A stretch of DNA of 64,000 bases. Source: Maratus speciosus. Lineage: Eukaryota > Arthropoda > Arachnida > Araneae > Salticidae. The stretch covers positions 160,452,761 through 160,516,760 of the forward strand of contig OZ010799.1 in assembly GCA_963932465.1 (NCBI GenBank), written 5' to 3'. The position numbers and the translations under genes were made by a program. Below the pieces are notes generated by a model, which was not told the DNA's origin, made no database searches, and saw only the letters and a program-made list of their open reading frames with translations. Shown in pieces: positions 46,054 to 58,198 of the stretch (the first letter of the stretch is position 1; the number at the start of each line of letters is the position of its first letter).

Positions 46054-48682
46054 CTGGGCTGTCCAACTTCAAAAAGGCCACGGGCCAGAAATCCAGTCAC
46101 TGATCACTTGGCGGGTCGCAGTTTGAAAAAGTTGAACAATAACCTCTTACCTCTTGTACAATAACAATTAATAGTTTAATTATTAATTATAAAACAATGG
46201 AACAAAAGGATTATAAAACAATTTGCTTACATTTTAATGGCAAAACTGAGGCCGATCAGCCTTCTTTACAAGGGCAGGAATGTCAACATCTATGTTTGTC
46301 ATTGCCAGCCGAAGAGAGTCTAACAATGAACTGTCGGAGAGAGAGTTCCTATGACGATTCTTGATAAATTTCATCGCCGAAAAAGTACTTTCGCATAAAT
46401 ATGCGCTCCCAAACATGGAAATTATTTTCAGTCCTAAGTCACGCAGATTTGGAAACCGTTCAGTTGGAAGCAACTTGAAGAACTCGCGCCCCCTTTCGGT
46501 TCTTGTTTGAAAGAACGGGTCAGCCTGGAGATCACAGAGCACTAATTGTAGGTTGGCCGGTTGTTCTTCAACGCTTGCTGTGACTGGATTACTAAACAGA
46601 GCCACGTCATTTTTGATGCTCTCAAAATCTGAAAATCTCGTGTTGAATTCATCAATAATAGCCTGCAACTCAGGGTAAAATTTAGAAAAATCCAGCACTT
46701 CCTCACACTCTAACGCCAAACGACTGCAGTTAGCGAAGTGAGATAAGTTATTTTTTCCCAAAGTTGCATGGAAAATTTTCAGCTTCTTTCTAAACCCATT
46801 GATGTGTGCCATTAGGTCAGACACCAGTTGGCCTCTTCCTTGTAGTTTTAAGTTCACATCGTTGAGGTGGGCAGTAATATCAGTTATAAATGCCATGTGA
46901 CGTGAAAAATCCATGCTTAAATGTTCTTGTTCAAGGTTTTCTGATGGAGAAAACTGGTGAAGGAAAAGAGGGATTTCTTTTCTCAACTCGAAAAATCTCT
47001 TGAGGCAGTTTCCGGCACTAAGCCACCTAACTTGATTGTACATAAGCAGGTCTCTGTATTCTGCTTCAATTTCATCCAAAAAGTTACGGAACTGCCGATG
47101 CATAAGAGCCCTGTTGCCGCCTCTGATCATGTTGATGACTTTCACAACTTTTTGGAGGGGTGTCAGTTTGCTTCACCGATTTCCCGCATAAAGCATGCTG
47201 GTGAATGATGAAATGAACTGCAGGGCATTTCATTCCATTTTCTCTCAAACATACAATCAATCCTATCTTTGGTCCTACCATTGCCTCTGCACCGTCTGTA
47301 GCTAGGACGGAACACTTTTCAAAACCTCCGACACTGTTGACCGCTTTCATCACTGCTTCAAATATGTCCCTACCCTTTGTTGTGGATTGAAGAGAACACA
47401 TGCTAAAGAGCTCCTCATTGATATCAAAGTCTTCGTTAGCAATGCGAATGAAAATCAAGAGTTGACTAACGTCCGACTGGTCTGTACTCTCGTCGATACA
47501 CAAGGAGAAATAGCAGAATTTTTCAATCTCGAAGGACAATTTCTGTTGTATTTGGTCAGCCATTTCGGCAACACTTCGTTGGACGGTCTGATGAGAAGCT
47601 GGAACTGAATGAAAATGCTTAGCCATTTTGCTATCACCAAATGCTTTTGCCATTTCTACAGCACACTTTTTAACAACGACGCCATCAGTGTAAGGTTTTT
47701 CGCTTTAGCAAGCTCAAGTGAAGTTGCATACGAAGCATGCAAAGCATTGTACTGATCACATTTTACTTGAGTAAACATCCCAGTTTGTTTTTGCAGTTAT
47801 GATTTCAGTTCTGAAACTATCACAGATCTTTCTTCTCCTTGATATTTACTGTGGCTCCCTTCGTGAAGAATCGCGTAAGGCCTTTTGACATTATATTCTT
47901 TGCACACAGCCACAACATGCATACAAATCAAGCACTGGAGTTTGCCGTTTCTATTCGTGGTGAAATACTGGGTTTCCCAGCGGTCCTGGAACACTCGGTT
48001 CTCACTGTCTGTCTTCCGTTTCTTACTCATCGTTGGAAGATGAAATATTCACAATCAATAATAAAATTAGTTTTCACACTTTCGCAAAAAAATATAGCTA
48101 CGGTACAAGAGAGGTTTACTTCATATCCAAAATCTGCAACCTTATCTGAAAACCTAACATTCGTAGCAACCAGTCAGATCAAGATCATCAATTGAAAGGA
48201 GCGGAGAGTTGACGAGCTCTCAATTTGTTTTTCGAAATCAACAAAGGCCGCAGCGTCAGCGTTTAACCAATTGCGGGCAGGTTTTGCTTATCTGAAATGT
48301 TTCTCTCTTCCCTCCCTGTCTCCCCCGCTACGTTAACGTTAGCCGTTGCGTAGCATCCAGGGTTAGCCGGAAGCGTAGCGGATTACTAATAATCAAGGAA
48401 AAGCGCCTTTTTGGCGGAAAAAATTAATGCGTGTGCAAAAATCAGTAATTTTAAACAGAGTACATTTCTATCAATTTGTTTGAACACCAGCGTGCAGGGT
48501 AGGACTGCTTGACCTTGACCTGCAGATGTCATGTACCTTTTTCTCCCAATACAATGAAAGGAGTGAAAGAGCGATCAAGAGGAAACTTCGGAGACCTCGG
48601 TTTGAAAAAAAAGAAATATGCTGAATTAGAAGTTAGCGGGCCGCACAGTAAGTGTTGGCGGGCCGCCAGTTGGACAGCCCTG
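46054..48682 (-). mobile_element. hAT transposon of the ZBED5/GTF2IRD2-like group
   Basis: Flanked by ACTTAGAG (46046-46053) and ACTTAGAA (48683-48690), a 7/8 match. The left end CTGGGCTGTCCAACT and the right end AGTTGGACAGCCCTG are inverted with one difference. GC-rich subterminal regions contain GGCCCGC-like strings. The transposase lies on the minus strand with two or more frameshifts. It is inserted in the DNA-binding region of the Tigger. Confidence 0.9.
46234..48030 (-). pseudogene. hAT transposase, frameshifted
   Basis: Three frames make up one protein of about 600 residues. The first (48030-47797) starts MSKKRKTDSENRVFQDRW and holds a zinc-finger segment (CLIC ... H ... H) like those in GTF2IRD2/ZBED-type hATs; it ends at a TAA near 47797. 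The second (47653-47084) has the catalytic-core start 'CIDESTDQSDVSQLLIF' and 'LATDGAEAMVG', supplying the first two acidic residues. The third (47145-46234) continues with 'RWLSAGNCLKRFFELR' and ends in the dimerisation block (FGSAYLCESTFSAMKFIKNR ... LRLAMTN). Frameshifts lie near 47700 and near 47155. Close homologues occur as host-like genes in many animals; here it is a dead transposon gene. Confidence 0.85.
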
Positions 48683-48737
48683 ACTTAGAAGATGCCCTTC
48701 GCATCCTCTATGCTATTATGCTTTTATACTCTATGCC

Positions 48738-49150
48738 GCTGATGCTATTCGCATGATAAAAAAAGCTTGGGATGAAATTTCATCAGAAAATATTGTTAAC
48801 TGCTGGAAACATACTGGATTGTTTCAATCTGAAGGATCTACTGAAAAACAAAACAGTACAGCTCTTTGAGAATTACAAGACTAAATACACATATTAACAG
48901 ATATTGTGGATCTTCTATCGGCAATTCAGTATATTAACAAAAGTGTTTTAACAATTCAAGAAATTGTTTTCAATAAAAATCAAAATTCAGGTTCATCTGA
49001 CAGCAAATCTGAAGAAACTGAAATATTACGTTTAATGAAGTTAAAAATCGCATTGGCAAAAAAATTAAGAAAAACATGCAACTGATAAAAAAATTATGAA
49101 CAATCTTTTAGTTGTAGGAAAAGATATTTAAAAAATCAATATTGAAAAGA
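48738..49150 (+). pseudogene. Tigger transposase C-terminal remnant
   Basis: Reads AIRMIKKAWDEISSENIVNC then WKHTGLFQSE, the conserved helix after the DDE domain of Tigger/jerky transposases. A stop follows (TGA near 48868) and a coiled, polar tail can be read in the next frames up to about 49080. The DDE catalytic core between the N-terminal remnant and this one is deleted. Confidence 0.7.
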
Positions 49151-49432
49151 AAACTCAAACTAGCATTTTAAAATACTCCCCTGTAAAAGATAATTAAAGT
49201 AAAATAAATTCAGTGTGAGATTTAATGTATTGTGTGTGTCTGTTATGTGCATAATTATCTACTTTATCTAAAATTGATTATATAAAGAGGTAAGTGCATG
49301 TTAATTTCATACATTAATTGGATAATTTTGAATCATGCAGTATTAATTATATTATGTATATTAATTATATTAATTATATATACTATATATTATTGGATAA
49401 TTTAATAAAATGGCATTATGATATTTATTTTC

Positions 49433-49461
49433 ATAATAATAATAATAATAATAATAATAGT
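49433..49461 (+). repeat. (AAT)n microsatellite
   Basis: Eight to nine perfect AAT units near the right end of the Tigger. Confidence 0.95.
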
Positions 49462-49575
49462 ATAATGGTATCAAAACTAATTTTTATAGTATTCTAAATC
49501 GATTTACTGCCAAACTCGTTATAACGCCGAAAATTTATCGAACGGGTAATGGCAGTATAACGGGGTTTGACTGTA

Positions 49576-50110
49576 CATTTTTCATTAATTTACAATTAAC
49601 TGCATTTGTTAAAAATCAAACAACTTGTTTTATCGAAGTATGAGTGTACAATGCCAAAACTCTGTTCAAAAACCTATCGTATTACGCCACAGTCACCGTT
49701 GCATGTTTTGTATGTGCATAAGAAAGAGGATTTTTACAACAGAAATAATATGTTTCATGATACTTGCATGATAAAAGTAAAACATAAATTCAGTATGCAA
49801 CGTCAGATGTTGGTAAAAAATCTTATCCAATGATACTTTATTCATCGTTGTATGCATACTTTATTCATCGTTGTACGCAGGATGTTAGTCAAAATCAGTA
49901 TGCGGTGTCAGAAGTGGGCAAAAAATCCTATTCAATTATACACCATTCGACGTTGTACGCTATAAATTAGTAGAGAAAAAGCTATGTTGACAACAGAAGT
50001 AATATATGTGATATGAAAGAAACGTTAGGTTCGGCATGGGATGAGATACACTGTATATTTAACTAAGTAATTAGCCTGTAATACGGGTTTCCTGTACAAA
50101 TAATTTAAGC
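49576..50110. other. Non-coding DNA with short near-repeats
   Basis: TTATTCATCGTTGTA occurs at about 49841 and 49861, and the flanks resemble each other (CAGTATGCAACGTCAGATG, CAGTATGCGGTGTCAGAAG). It may be a small degenerate tandem duplication. No gene. Confidence 0.4.
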
Positions 50111-51122
50111 CAGTGGCGCCAAATTATGAAACATATTGGGTGGGCTCAAAACCATTTTAGCGTAAAATGACATTGTCATTTTGATTTCTTTGAAGGTTTG
50201 TGAAAAAATGATATTTCAAGTTAAAATAAATAAGGAATTTTTAGAGTAGAATATAAAGTTTCAATTTTATTTAATTATATTCTCATGCGGTCTTCATTTT
50301 TTGGACTATAATATTTGCTACTGTGTCATTACACTGACTACAAATTAAAACGCAAAGGACTAATAAATATTAAACTGGGTATTTAATGCAAATACCCGGG
50401 AGTGCCTGTATTAATAGTACTATTTACTTAAACAATATAGGAATATTCGTAAAAGATACAACTTCATGAAGTGCAGATAATCGAAAGATACTTAGAATTT
50501 CAAAAAGTATGCAAATCAAGTACACCTTTCAGACATGGCATTTATTTGAAAAGGGCTTCATGCACATTAAAATGCGAAATTTAATTTTAATACGGTCTCC
50601 TTTTCGTCCAACGTATATTTACAAAAAAGAATGACATTAGAAACAAGTCCCAAGAAGGACAATAAGAAAAAAATCTTTTACGAACAAAACATACTGAGTT
50701 TTTATATTTTACGAAATGCCAGTGTTTTCTTGTGTTAAAAAGGCGCCAGAGTTGACGCATGTTGAAAATTTCTTAAAACGTTTTTGCAGCACTTCTGGAA
50801 GATTCTTCAACCCAGAAAGTGGAAAATGCTGATTAATAACAACTGCAAATTTAGTGCATTTAGGAAGACGAATTAATTCCCGAATATGCAAGAAATTTTT
50901 TTTGGAGAGAAAATTTATTATATGTCTTTTAGCATGAGGGGGGGGGGGGGAGGTTCTGTTTTAGGCTCCGATGTGCCCGTTATTGCTATGTTTATCGTAT
51001 TTTCAAACAAAACAATTTTGTGAACGTCATCGAAATAATTTCTTCTCAGCGACTGAAAAATAAATAAGCACGAAAATAGAAATTTGGGTGGATTAGAAGA
51101 ACAAATTATCGGGTCGCCACTG
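50111..51122. mobile_element. Non-autonomous hAT element, perfect 8-bp TSD
   Basis: Starts CAGTGGCGCC and ends GTCGCCACTG; ATTTAAGC is present perfectly on both sides (50103-50110 and 51123-51130). The 1.0-kb interior has no transposase; it includes a run of about 13 G at 50938-50951. The perfect duplication suggests a fairly recent insertion. The short frames within are unsupported. Confidence 0.85.
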
Positions 51123-52550
51123 ATTTAAGCTATGGTGTATTCTAACACCCTAATAAAGTTCTCGACATCTTTTCAAATATAATTTTTAATATAACATCTC
51201 CAGCCACAGAAGAAAAAATAACATATTAAATATTCTATTAATTATTTTAATGGATCTCTTAAAAAGAATAAAGATCTTCAAGGCAAGAATTAAGAAATTG
51301 AATTGATTAATAATGGATCGGAAATGATTACGCAATGAAAGAGATAGAAGAATTAAAAAAAAAACCTAATTAAATTCCACAATACAATTTCCTGATAATT
51401 ATCCGATAAATGACAGTAAGAAATCATTTACAATTAATGAAATTCATTTAATTTTCATTCTTTTCAAAAGGATTTATTGGAGAAAAGATACGGTAAAAAA
51501 AATTCATCTATCACGAAATGATTTTAACTTTATTCGAAAATTACTTAGAAAAGCTTAAACGATATGTGGCGGCTGGCTATATTTGCTCTTAAACTTGATA
51601 ATTAATAAAAGTAAAAATTGTTTAAAAAAAACACTATTTTATAAGTATTCCATATTTATCATAAAAATCACACCTAATTTCCCGATTGCAATGCATCTTG
51701 TAACAACAACAACAACAAGAAATCCGTGTGCGTTACTTTAACGTGGGCTACAATTATTCAAAATTCACCGCTTTGATTTACTCTGGACAGAAAGCTCGAA
51801 ATAAGGATTTTTATTTATTTATTTTTTTAATATAATTTTCGCTCAGTTTCTTTTTTTAAAATAGGCCAACAGAAGTGAAAAATGCATTTTTTAAATTATC
51901 CATCCAGAATTTCAAAGTTATATTCTCAACATGTAATCATAATTTAATTAATATGAACCTATTACACGTTAAAAGATTATATATATATACAATGATTTTA
52001 TTCTTAAAAGGCTCTTTTAATCTCAAAAGTAAAGTTATATATCATATGTTAAAAAACAATATATTTAATTTTCACCTTATTTAGTAGTTATATAAAATTG
52101 GAAACTGTCTACTAAAACGTTTAAGCACGCGTATGAAAACTGAATTTTTTTATAAATTTTTTGTTGTATTATTTTTAATAGATTAGCGAATTACTTATTT
52201 TAAAAAAAAATCAAAACAAATGCTTTGGCCGAAGATATGTTTATTTAAGAATTAACAAAGTCGTAACCCTATCGGGAACAGCGTCCCACACGCGAATATT
52301 ATTATTTTTTGCAATTTTATTAGATTGGTAGAACTTCGTTTAAAAACCGTTACCTTTACTTATTGAATATTTATTTGTAACCAAGGTGCCGAAGGGGTTA
52401 ATAAATTTGCCAGTGGGTTCTCATCAAGGAAAGTTTCTAACACAACCCTACTCTGTATTCTCCAACTTTGCTACTTAACGGTTTAAGTATTTTTCGAGTT
52501 TCCAAATGTCTTCATTAATTAGAGTTTCGTTCATCTGACGAAACCCTATT
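51123..52550. other. AT-rich DNA with one satellite monomer
   Basis: A diverged satellite monomer lies at about 51235-51450 (GGCAAGAATTAAGAAATTGA, CAATACAATTTCCTGA). A short CAACAACAACAACAA repeat is at about 51704. No gene or element border is visible otherwise. Confidence 0.45.
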
Positions 52551-52577
52551 CGTCTCGCTCCTCTGTCTGTCTGTCTG
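52551..52577 (+). repeat. (TCTG)n simple repeat
   Basis: Short CTGT/TCTG run leading into the 147-bp array. A similar CTGTCTGTCACAG phrase occurs at 55511-55523. Confidence 0.7.
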
Positions 52578-52610
52578 TCCGTCACAGAGCCCGTCTCGGA
52601 AACTAAACAT

Positions 52611-53930
52611 GTTGGAGACTTGAAATTTTGCATACTCATAGCTGAACCCCTAACATCAAACGACAAATCATAAAATTTTGAAAAAGTTGTACATTTAATC
52701 CTTTGGTCTCCCACATGTGTATTTTAAACAATTCTTTCTAAGTAACCCCCTAATTAGGTTGGAGGCGTGAAATTTTGCATACTTATAGCTGAACACCTCA
52801 CATCAAACGAAAAATCATAAAATTTTCAAAAAGTCGTACATTTAACCCTTTGGTCTCCCACATGTGTATTTTAAACAATCCTTTCTAAGTGAGTCCCTAA
52901 TTAGGTTGGAGGCGCGAAACTTTACATACATATAGCTGAACACCTCTCATCAAAAGACAAACTATAAAATTTTGAAAAAGTTGTACATTTAACTCTTTGG
53001 GCTCCCACATATGTATTTTAAACAATTCTTTCTAAGTGATCCCCTAATTAGGTTGAAGGCGTGAAATTTTGCATACTTATAGCTGAACACCTCACATCAA
53101 ACGACAAATCATAAAATTTTCAAAAAGTCGTACATTTAACCCTTTGGATCCCACATGTGTATTTTAAACAATTCCTTATAAGTGAGCCCTAATTAGGTTG
53201 GAGGCGTGAAATTTTGCATACTTATAGCTGACCACCTCACATCAAACGACAAGTCATAAAATTTTGAAAAAGCCGTACATTTAAGCCTTTGGTCTCCCCC
53301 ATGTGTATTTTAAACAATTCTTTCAAAGTGAGCCCCAAATTAGGTTGGAGGCGCGAAATTTTGCATACTTATAGCTGAACACCTAACATCAAACGACAAA
53401 TCATAAAATTTTGAAAAAGTCGTATATTTAACCCTTTGGGCTCCCACATGTGTATTTTAAACAATTATTTCTAAGTGAGACCCTATTTAGGTTGGAGGCG
53501 TAAAATTTTGCATGCTTATAGCTGAACACCATCATGCGACAAATCATAAAATTTTGAAGAAGTCGTATATTTAACCCTTTGGGCTCCCACATGCGTATTT
53601 TAAGCATTTCTTTCTAACTGAGCCCCTTATTAAATTGGAGATTTGAAATTTTGCATACTTATAGCAGAACACCTGAGGCCAGGCGACAAATCATAAAATC
53701 TTAAAAATATCTTACTTATAACCCTTTGAGCGACCACATAGGTATGTTAAGCAATTCTTTCTAAAAGAGCCCCTAATTAAGTTGGAGACATGAATTTTTG
53801 CATATGTATAGCCGAATACCTCAGACCACACGACAAATCATAAAATTTTCAAAAAGCCTTGTATTATTTACTTCTCCGGGCTCTAACTTGTGTATTTTAA
53901 GCAATTTTTCTAACCTCCGCCCTTTTCACC
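52611..53930. repeat. 147-bp tandem satellite, nine copies
   Basis: The phrase GTTGGAGGCGTGAAATTTTG recurs at 52611, 52758, 52905, 53052, 53197, 53344, 53491, ~53634 and 53781, a strikingly constant period of 147 bp. Other landmarks are CATACTTATAGCTGAACACC, CAAACGACAAATCATAAAAT and CCCACATGTGTATTTTAA. Copies 1-7 are about 92-96% alike; the last two are more diverged. The short open frames here have no support. Confidence 0.95.
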
Positions 53931-54251
53931 TGGGAAGCACTTTTCTAACTTTTACCGACATCACTTTGACCATTTTTGCATATTATGCACCATAGCCTTA
54001 CATATTTTAGTTCCACTTTTTACCGCCAAGGGCGCGTACTTATCTCGGGTGGTATGGGACCAATCTCCTCGACTAATATATCTACGGATTGTATGTAAAA
54101 CGGAGTTTCGTTCGGATAGAGGTTTGTTTAGAATAGAGTGCGCCCCTGGTTGCGAAATTTGGAACAAACAGATTTTTCAAAAGGATAAAGTGTTTTCAAA
54201 GGAATATTAAACGAAACCCTTTGTGCGATCTGTGACCACACTTACGCACTT
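53931..54251. other. Spacer between satellite and long-TIR element
   Basis: Somewhat GC-richer than average; contains ACGAAACCCT near 54212, which also occurs just before the 147-bp array (near 52539). No gene. Confidence 0.4.
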
Positions 54252-55485
54252 GTTTTTTAGGTACTTTCGTAATTATATAAATGCGTAGCATTTATAGTCG
54301 TCAGAACCGCCCGTCTGCCCGCATATAACAGCGCAAAAACTACACAACCGGATGGTTTGAAATTTAATATATATAATCGTTGCACAATTTTGTCGAGACA
54401 TTTCAAATTTTATGAAAATCGAATAAAAATTTAAAAAAGATATAAATAGATGTTTTCTTCATTCTATTAAATCCTATCATACGTAATTTATTCAATGATA
54501 TCCCATGATAGGTAATGATACCAGGTTGCCATCAGGTCCTATTTAAGATGGAATCCTATTATTTTCGTATTATTGAATTTAATACGAAACATCCCTGATT
54601 CCCATGCTCCCCTGAATACTATTAATCTTTCCATTACTGGCTAGTTTCGGTCAAAATAAATGCGTATGAAAAATTATCTACTACAAATTTGTTAAAGTTT
54701 ATAAAAAAAAACACTTTTACAGAAACATGGCGATTAACTAAACCGAAGATTACCTTTCGAAATGCTAGGTGCAAATGACTTTCATTCAAGAAGGTTAAGT
54801 TATGGTAAACCTTATAGTTTTGACGTTTTATGTGATAAATAAAAATATCCTGATGGCGGATGTAACCCCATGCGTTATATATGTGTGTCTACTTTCTTGT
54901 AATTTATCATTAATGCATTTGTAAAAGCGAAATACTATATACTAAACAAATGTATAAGAGTAATTTTCAAAATTGAAACTTATAACTCAATGTTATTTGA
55001 AGTCAAGAATATATTGAAAACTCGCTACATTTTATTTATCAGTGTTCCGTACTTAAAAAGTAACAAGTTGGAAATTGCACGTCAATCTTGGCAAATGAGG
55101 TGCGTTCGTACTAGAACTAGTTTTATAAATATTTTTTGCAATGCGTATTGTACTGAATGTATATTTTAGTGCACTTCATAAGAGCATATATATTTAATTC
55201 TGTTCGAAAGGCTGTAACATCATTAAAATGCACTTGACATATTTTTCCCATTGGCAGTAAGGCAACGGAAAACTTTTGACTGTTCCTGTAATTAAACTAT
55301 AGATCCGATTTTCATAAAATTTGAAACGCCTCGACAAAATTTTGCAACAATTATATATTTAAAATTTCGGACCATTCGGTTGGGTAGTTTTTGCTGTGTT
55401 ATATGCGGACGGACCGACCTACAGACGGAACGAACGACGATTATAGCTGCTACGTATTTATATAACTACGAACGCACCTAAAAAC
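54252..55485. mobile_element. Element with ~175-bp inverted termini
   Basis: The left arm (about 54252-54430) and right arm (about 55310-55485) are inverted copies at roughly 80%: GTTTTTTAGGT against ACCTAAAAAC at the tips, then TATATAAATGCGTAGCA, CGCATATAACAGCGCAAAAACTAC and TTTTGTCGAGACATTTCAAA equivalents. The interior is AT-rich and non-coding. No target duplication was identified, so superfamily and exact borders are uncertain. Confidence 0.6.
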
Positions 55486-56816
55486 GGACCCATTAATGGA
55501 TCACTCCTGTGTCTGTCTGTCACAGCCATTTTACTCGAAAACTACGGAACGTAGAAAGTTCAAATTGGCTGAAGTATTAAAGGCTATTGATCCACATATT
55601 TATAGATTATTAACCATTCATAAATATATTTATGAAAAATTTAGAGGGTCTAATTTACTTGAAAAAAAAGTTTTCTTTGAAATTATCGCGTAAAGCTTTC
55701 GTGACGCGGAACTCCAAAATACATTTCTTTTAATTTCAGTTATTATATTTTCAGAGATATCCTTGAAAATGTAATGTATTTAATGTACAAATATACCCCA
55801 CCCCCCCCCCCTCCCTTCTATTTCCGAATCTATTGAAACTAAAATTAGGAAAAAAATTAGTCGTAGCAGACGTTAATTTAAACCTTGCAGGAAAATTATA
55901 GTAATGACCGCAGGTCACATAATTTTGGAAAAAAATCGCATTTTTCCGTTTCACACAAATTTGGATTTGCGGGCGTTCAGCAAAGGAGTTGAAGAGCGCT
56001 GGAGGTACCTGTCGTCGATGAAGTATAAAAGGATTGTGCATAATGATTTTCGAATAAAATTGCCCGTAATTAACCTAGATACTAACGCTTAAAGACATGG
56101 GGGATTTGGACATACATAAAGAATCGGGGCGGCGTACTCTAATGCGCCATCGGCTTTTAAAGCCTAGATAATAAATAACTTTTAATGATATATTTGTGTA
56201 ATGCAATGCCGAGTTACTAATACATATATGCACGGAATCCTCTGTTCGCGAGTAATTATCGCACTTGACCGGTTTATTTTTAAATTCTCACTTTCATCAG
56301 CGTATGTGAAACATTCAATAATAGTCTGAAACTATAATTATGGATAAATAATAAAAAGAAGGAGGAATTCGATGTTGTGTTCATAACCTTTATATAATGT
56401 TCTTCAAAGGAATAGATTATCGAAAGAGGATTTAAAAATTTGATTAATGATACGTTGGAAAATGATTAATTTCGTATTTTAAAAAGTTGTACATTTTCGT
56501 TAATTACATTCCACTCGCTAATTATACGAACATTTCTGAGAAAAATTAGACGTCGTTTAAATTTGATGTTTTTTCTTAGTTAAATCTTATTTTAGAAATT
56601 ATTTCTAAATCAAAAGATATTGAAAAATAGGAGGTTGGTAATGAAGAATATTAATCTCATTAATTAATGATAGAGGAAAAGTGAGAAAGATCTAAAGTGT
56701 ATTCGTATAATTATCTTCGAAGGTCCGAATTTAAATTAAAAATTAAAAAAAATATTTCATACCATAAAATATAGTCCATGCATATGACACTTAGAGACGA
56801 GTCCAATCTTTATTAA
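55486..56816. other. Non-coding DNA with one satellite monomer
   Basis: A C-rich run lies at 55798-55812. A weak, diverged satellite monomer lies near 56390-56560. The opposing open frames at 55751-56092 overlap each other and show no family. Confidence 0.4.
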
Positions 56817-57238
56817 CAGGGGTCTGTCCAGACTTTTCTCACAGGGTCCTGTTTTTGTGAAATTGTGAAGTTTTTCTTATTTTTGTGAAAATTCTAGTCA
56901 TAATTTTGTGAATTTTAAATTATCGATGTCTTCATGTTCTATCCTTCATGTAATCCTTAAGTAATATGCTCTTTGGTGAGTTCAACTGCTTACTTACAAG
57001 CCAGATTTTATTTTTAAATGACTAAATTTGTGAAAAGTTCAATTTGAAAGTAAAAAAAATTCTTTGAAAGGTCTGTTTACGAGACAAATAATTTTATGAA
57101 GGGTCCTGTTTTGGGATAAAATGTTTTGTGAAGGGTCCTGTTTGGGGATAAATAATTTTGTGAAGGGTCCTGTTTTAAGAGAAACTATTTTGTGAAGGGT
57201 CCTTTAAAAGACCTAAAATTTTCCTAAACATATCCCTG
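56817..57238. mobile_element. Small hAT-like MITE with internal repeats
   Basis: Starts CAGGGGTCTGTCCAGA and ends (inverted) TAAACATATCCCTG. ATTAA lies immediately outside both ends, shorter than the 8 bp expected. About 420 bp, non-coding, with a tandem repeat inside. Confidence 0.5.
57068..57205. repeat. ~37-bp tandem repeat, four copies
   Basis: Units read TTTTGTGAAGGGTCCTGTTT followed by a variable GGGATAAATAA part. They lie inside the small hAT-like MITE, and the phrase GGGTCCTGTTTTTGTGAA also occurs near its left end. Confidence 0.85.
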
Positions 57239-57734
57239 ATTAAATATCATTTTTGTAAAATTTTGATTTGTGTTTATTTTGCTCGTAGTTTTTAAATGTA
57301 ATAAGCGTAGCAAAATATTCAATGCATTAAAAAGGAATTGTAATTGTTTCAATCTAAAAAAAATCGCTGCCGTCCCGGCCTTCAGGCGGAGGTAGATTTC
57401 GAAGTTAAGTATACTAATTTCACAAACAAAAACCAAATCATGATTAGAGATAAACCCAATTTAACAATTTTATCTGGCCGCTTTTAACGAGTTTTTATTT
57501 CATTTTTATATAATAGAAGGTTTCATCAGAATCATGTCAGGGTGGTATTCAAAAAAATACTTTTCCATGCTCAACAACTCGAAATTTTCTGGCTTAACTC
57601 CAGATTCATTTTTAATAGGAAAAATATGAAACTTGTTGACGTGATTTTTGAAGAGATTTATAAACAACCTGTATTTTTAATTTTCGTTCAATTAATTAAA
57701 ACTTGATATATAAACAATTAATTTTTCAGTAAGA

Positions 57735-58196
57735 CAATATTTTTCGTTTCTAACACAATCGCTTCGGGAAATTCCGTTCAAAATGCCCACTTTGACATCA
57801 TTTTTTGAAATATATTTTGCCTCTGTCAAAAAATCGATCATTACGGTACATTATATAGTTTCTGAATAAGCGAATCTACCAATTGGATGCGTTTGAGAGC
57901 AAAAATGAATTTAAAAATGACTTAGAAAATAAGCAGTTTGGATTTGAATACTCCCTTAATACGATGATTTTTCCAACACAATCCGCTTCGGGAAATTGGG
58001 TTCATAAGGCCCACTTTGACAGCATGTTTTAAAATATATTCTGCCTCTATCAAAAAATTGACCATTACGGTACATTATATAGTTTCTGAGTAAGGAAAGG
58101 TACCAATTGGAAGCCTTTGAGAGCAAAAATGAATTGTAAAATGAGTCAGAAAATAAGCAGTTTGGATTTGAATACACCCTTACTAAGATGATTTTT
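57735..58196. repeat. ~223-bp tandem duplication
   Basis: Two copies with AACACAATCGCTTCGGGAAAT at 57752 and its near match at 57975; they share CATTACGGTACATTATATAG and AATAAGCAGTTTGGATTTGA. About 88% identical. Confidence 0.8.
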
Positions 58197-58198
58197 TT

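Larger units (their letters stand above)
45193..49573 (+). mobile_element. Tigger/pogo-type element with a nested hAT
   Basis: Ends CAGTCAAACCCCG (45193) and its reverse complement (ending 49573) are part of an inverted repeat of about 25 bp with TA outside on both sides. Subtracting the hAT at 46054-48682 leaves about 1.75 kb, so the Tigger itself is internally deleted. A GC-richer leader (45380-45640) precedes the coding remnant; the 140-codon minus-strand frame there is its antisense shadow. Confidence 0.85.

Noticed and set aside
46234..48030. Domesticated ZBED/GTF2IRD2-like host gene
   Set aside because: It is frameshifted, intronless and bounded by hAT termini with an 8-bp duplication, so it is a dead transposon.
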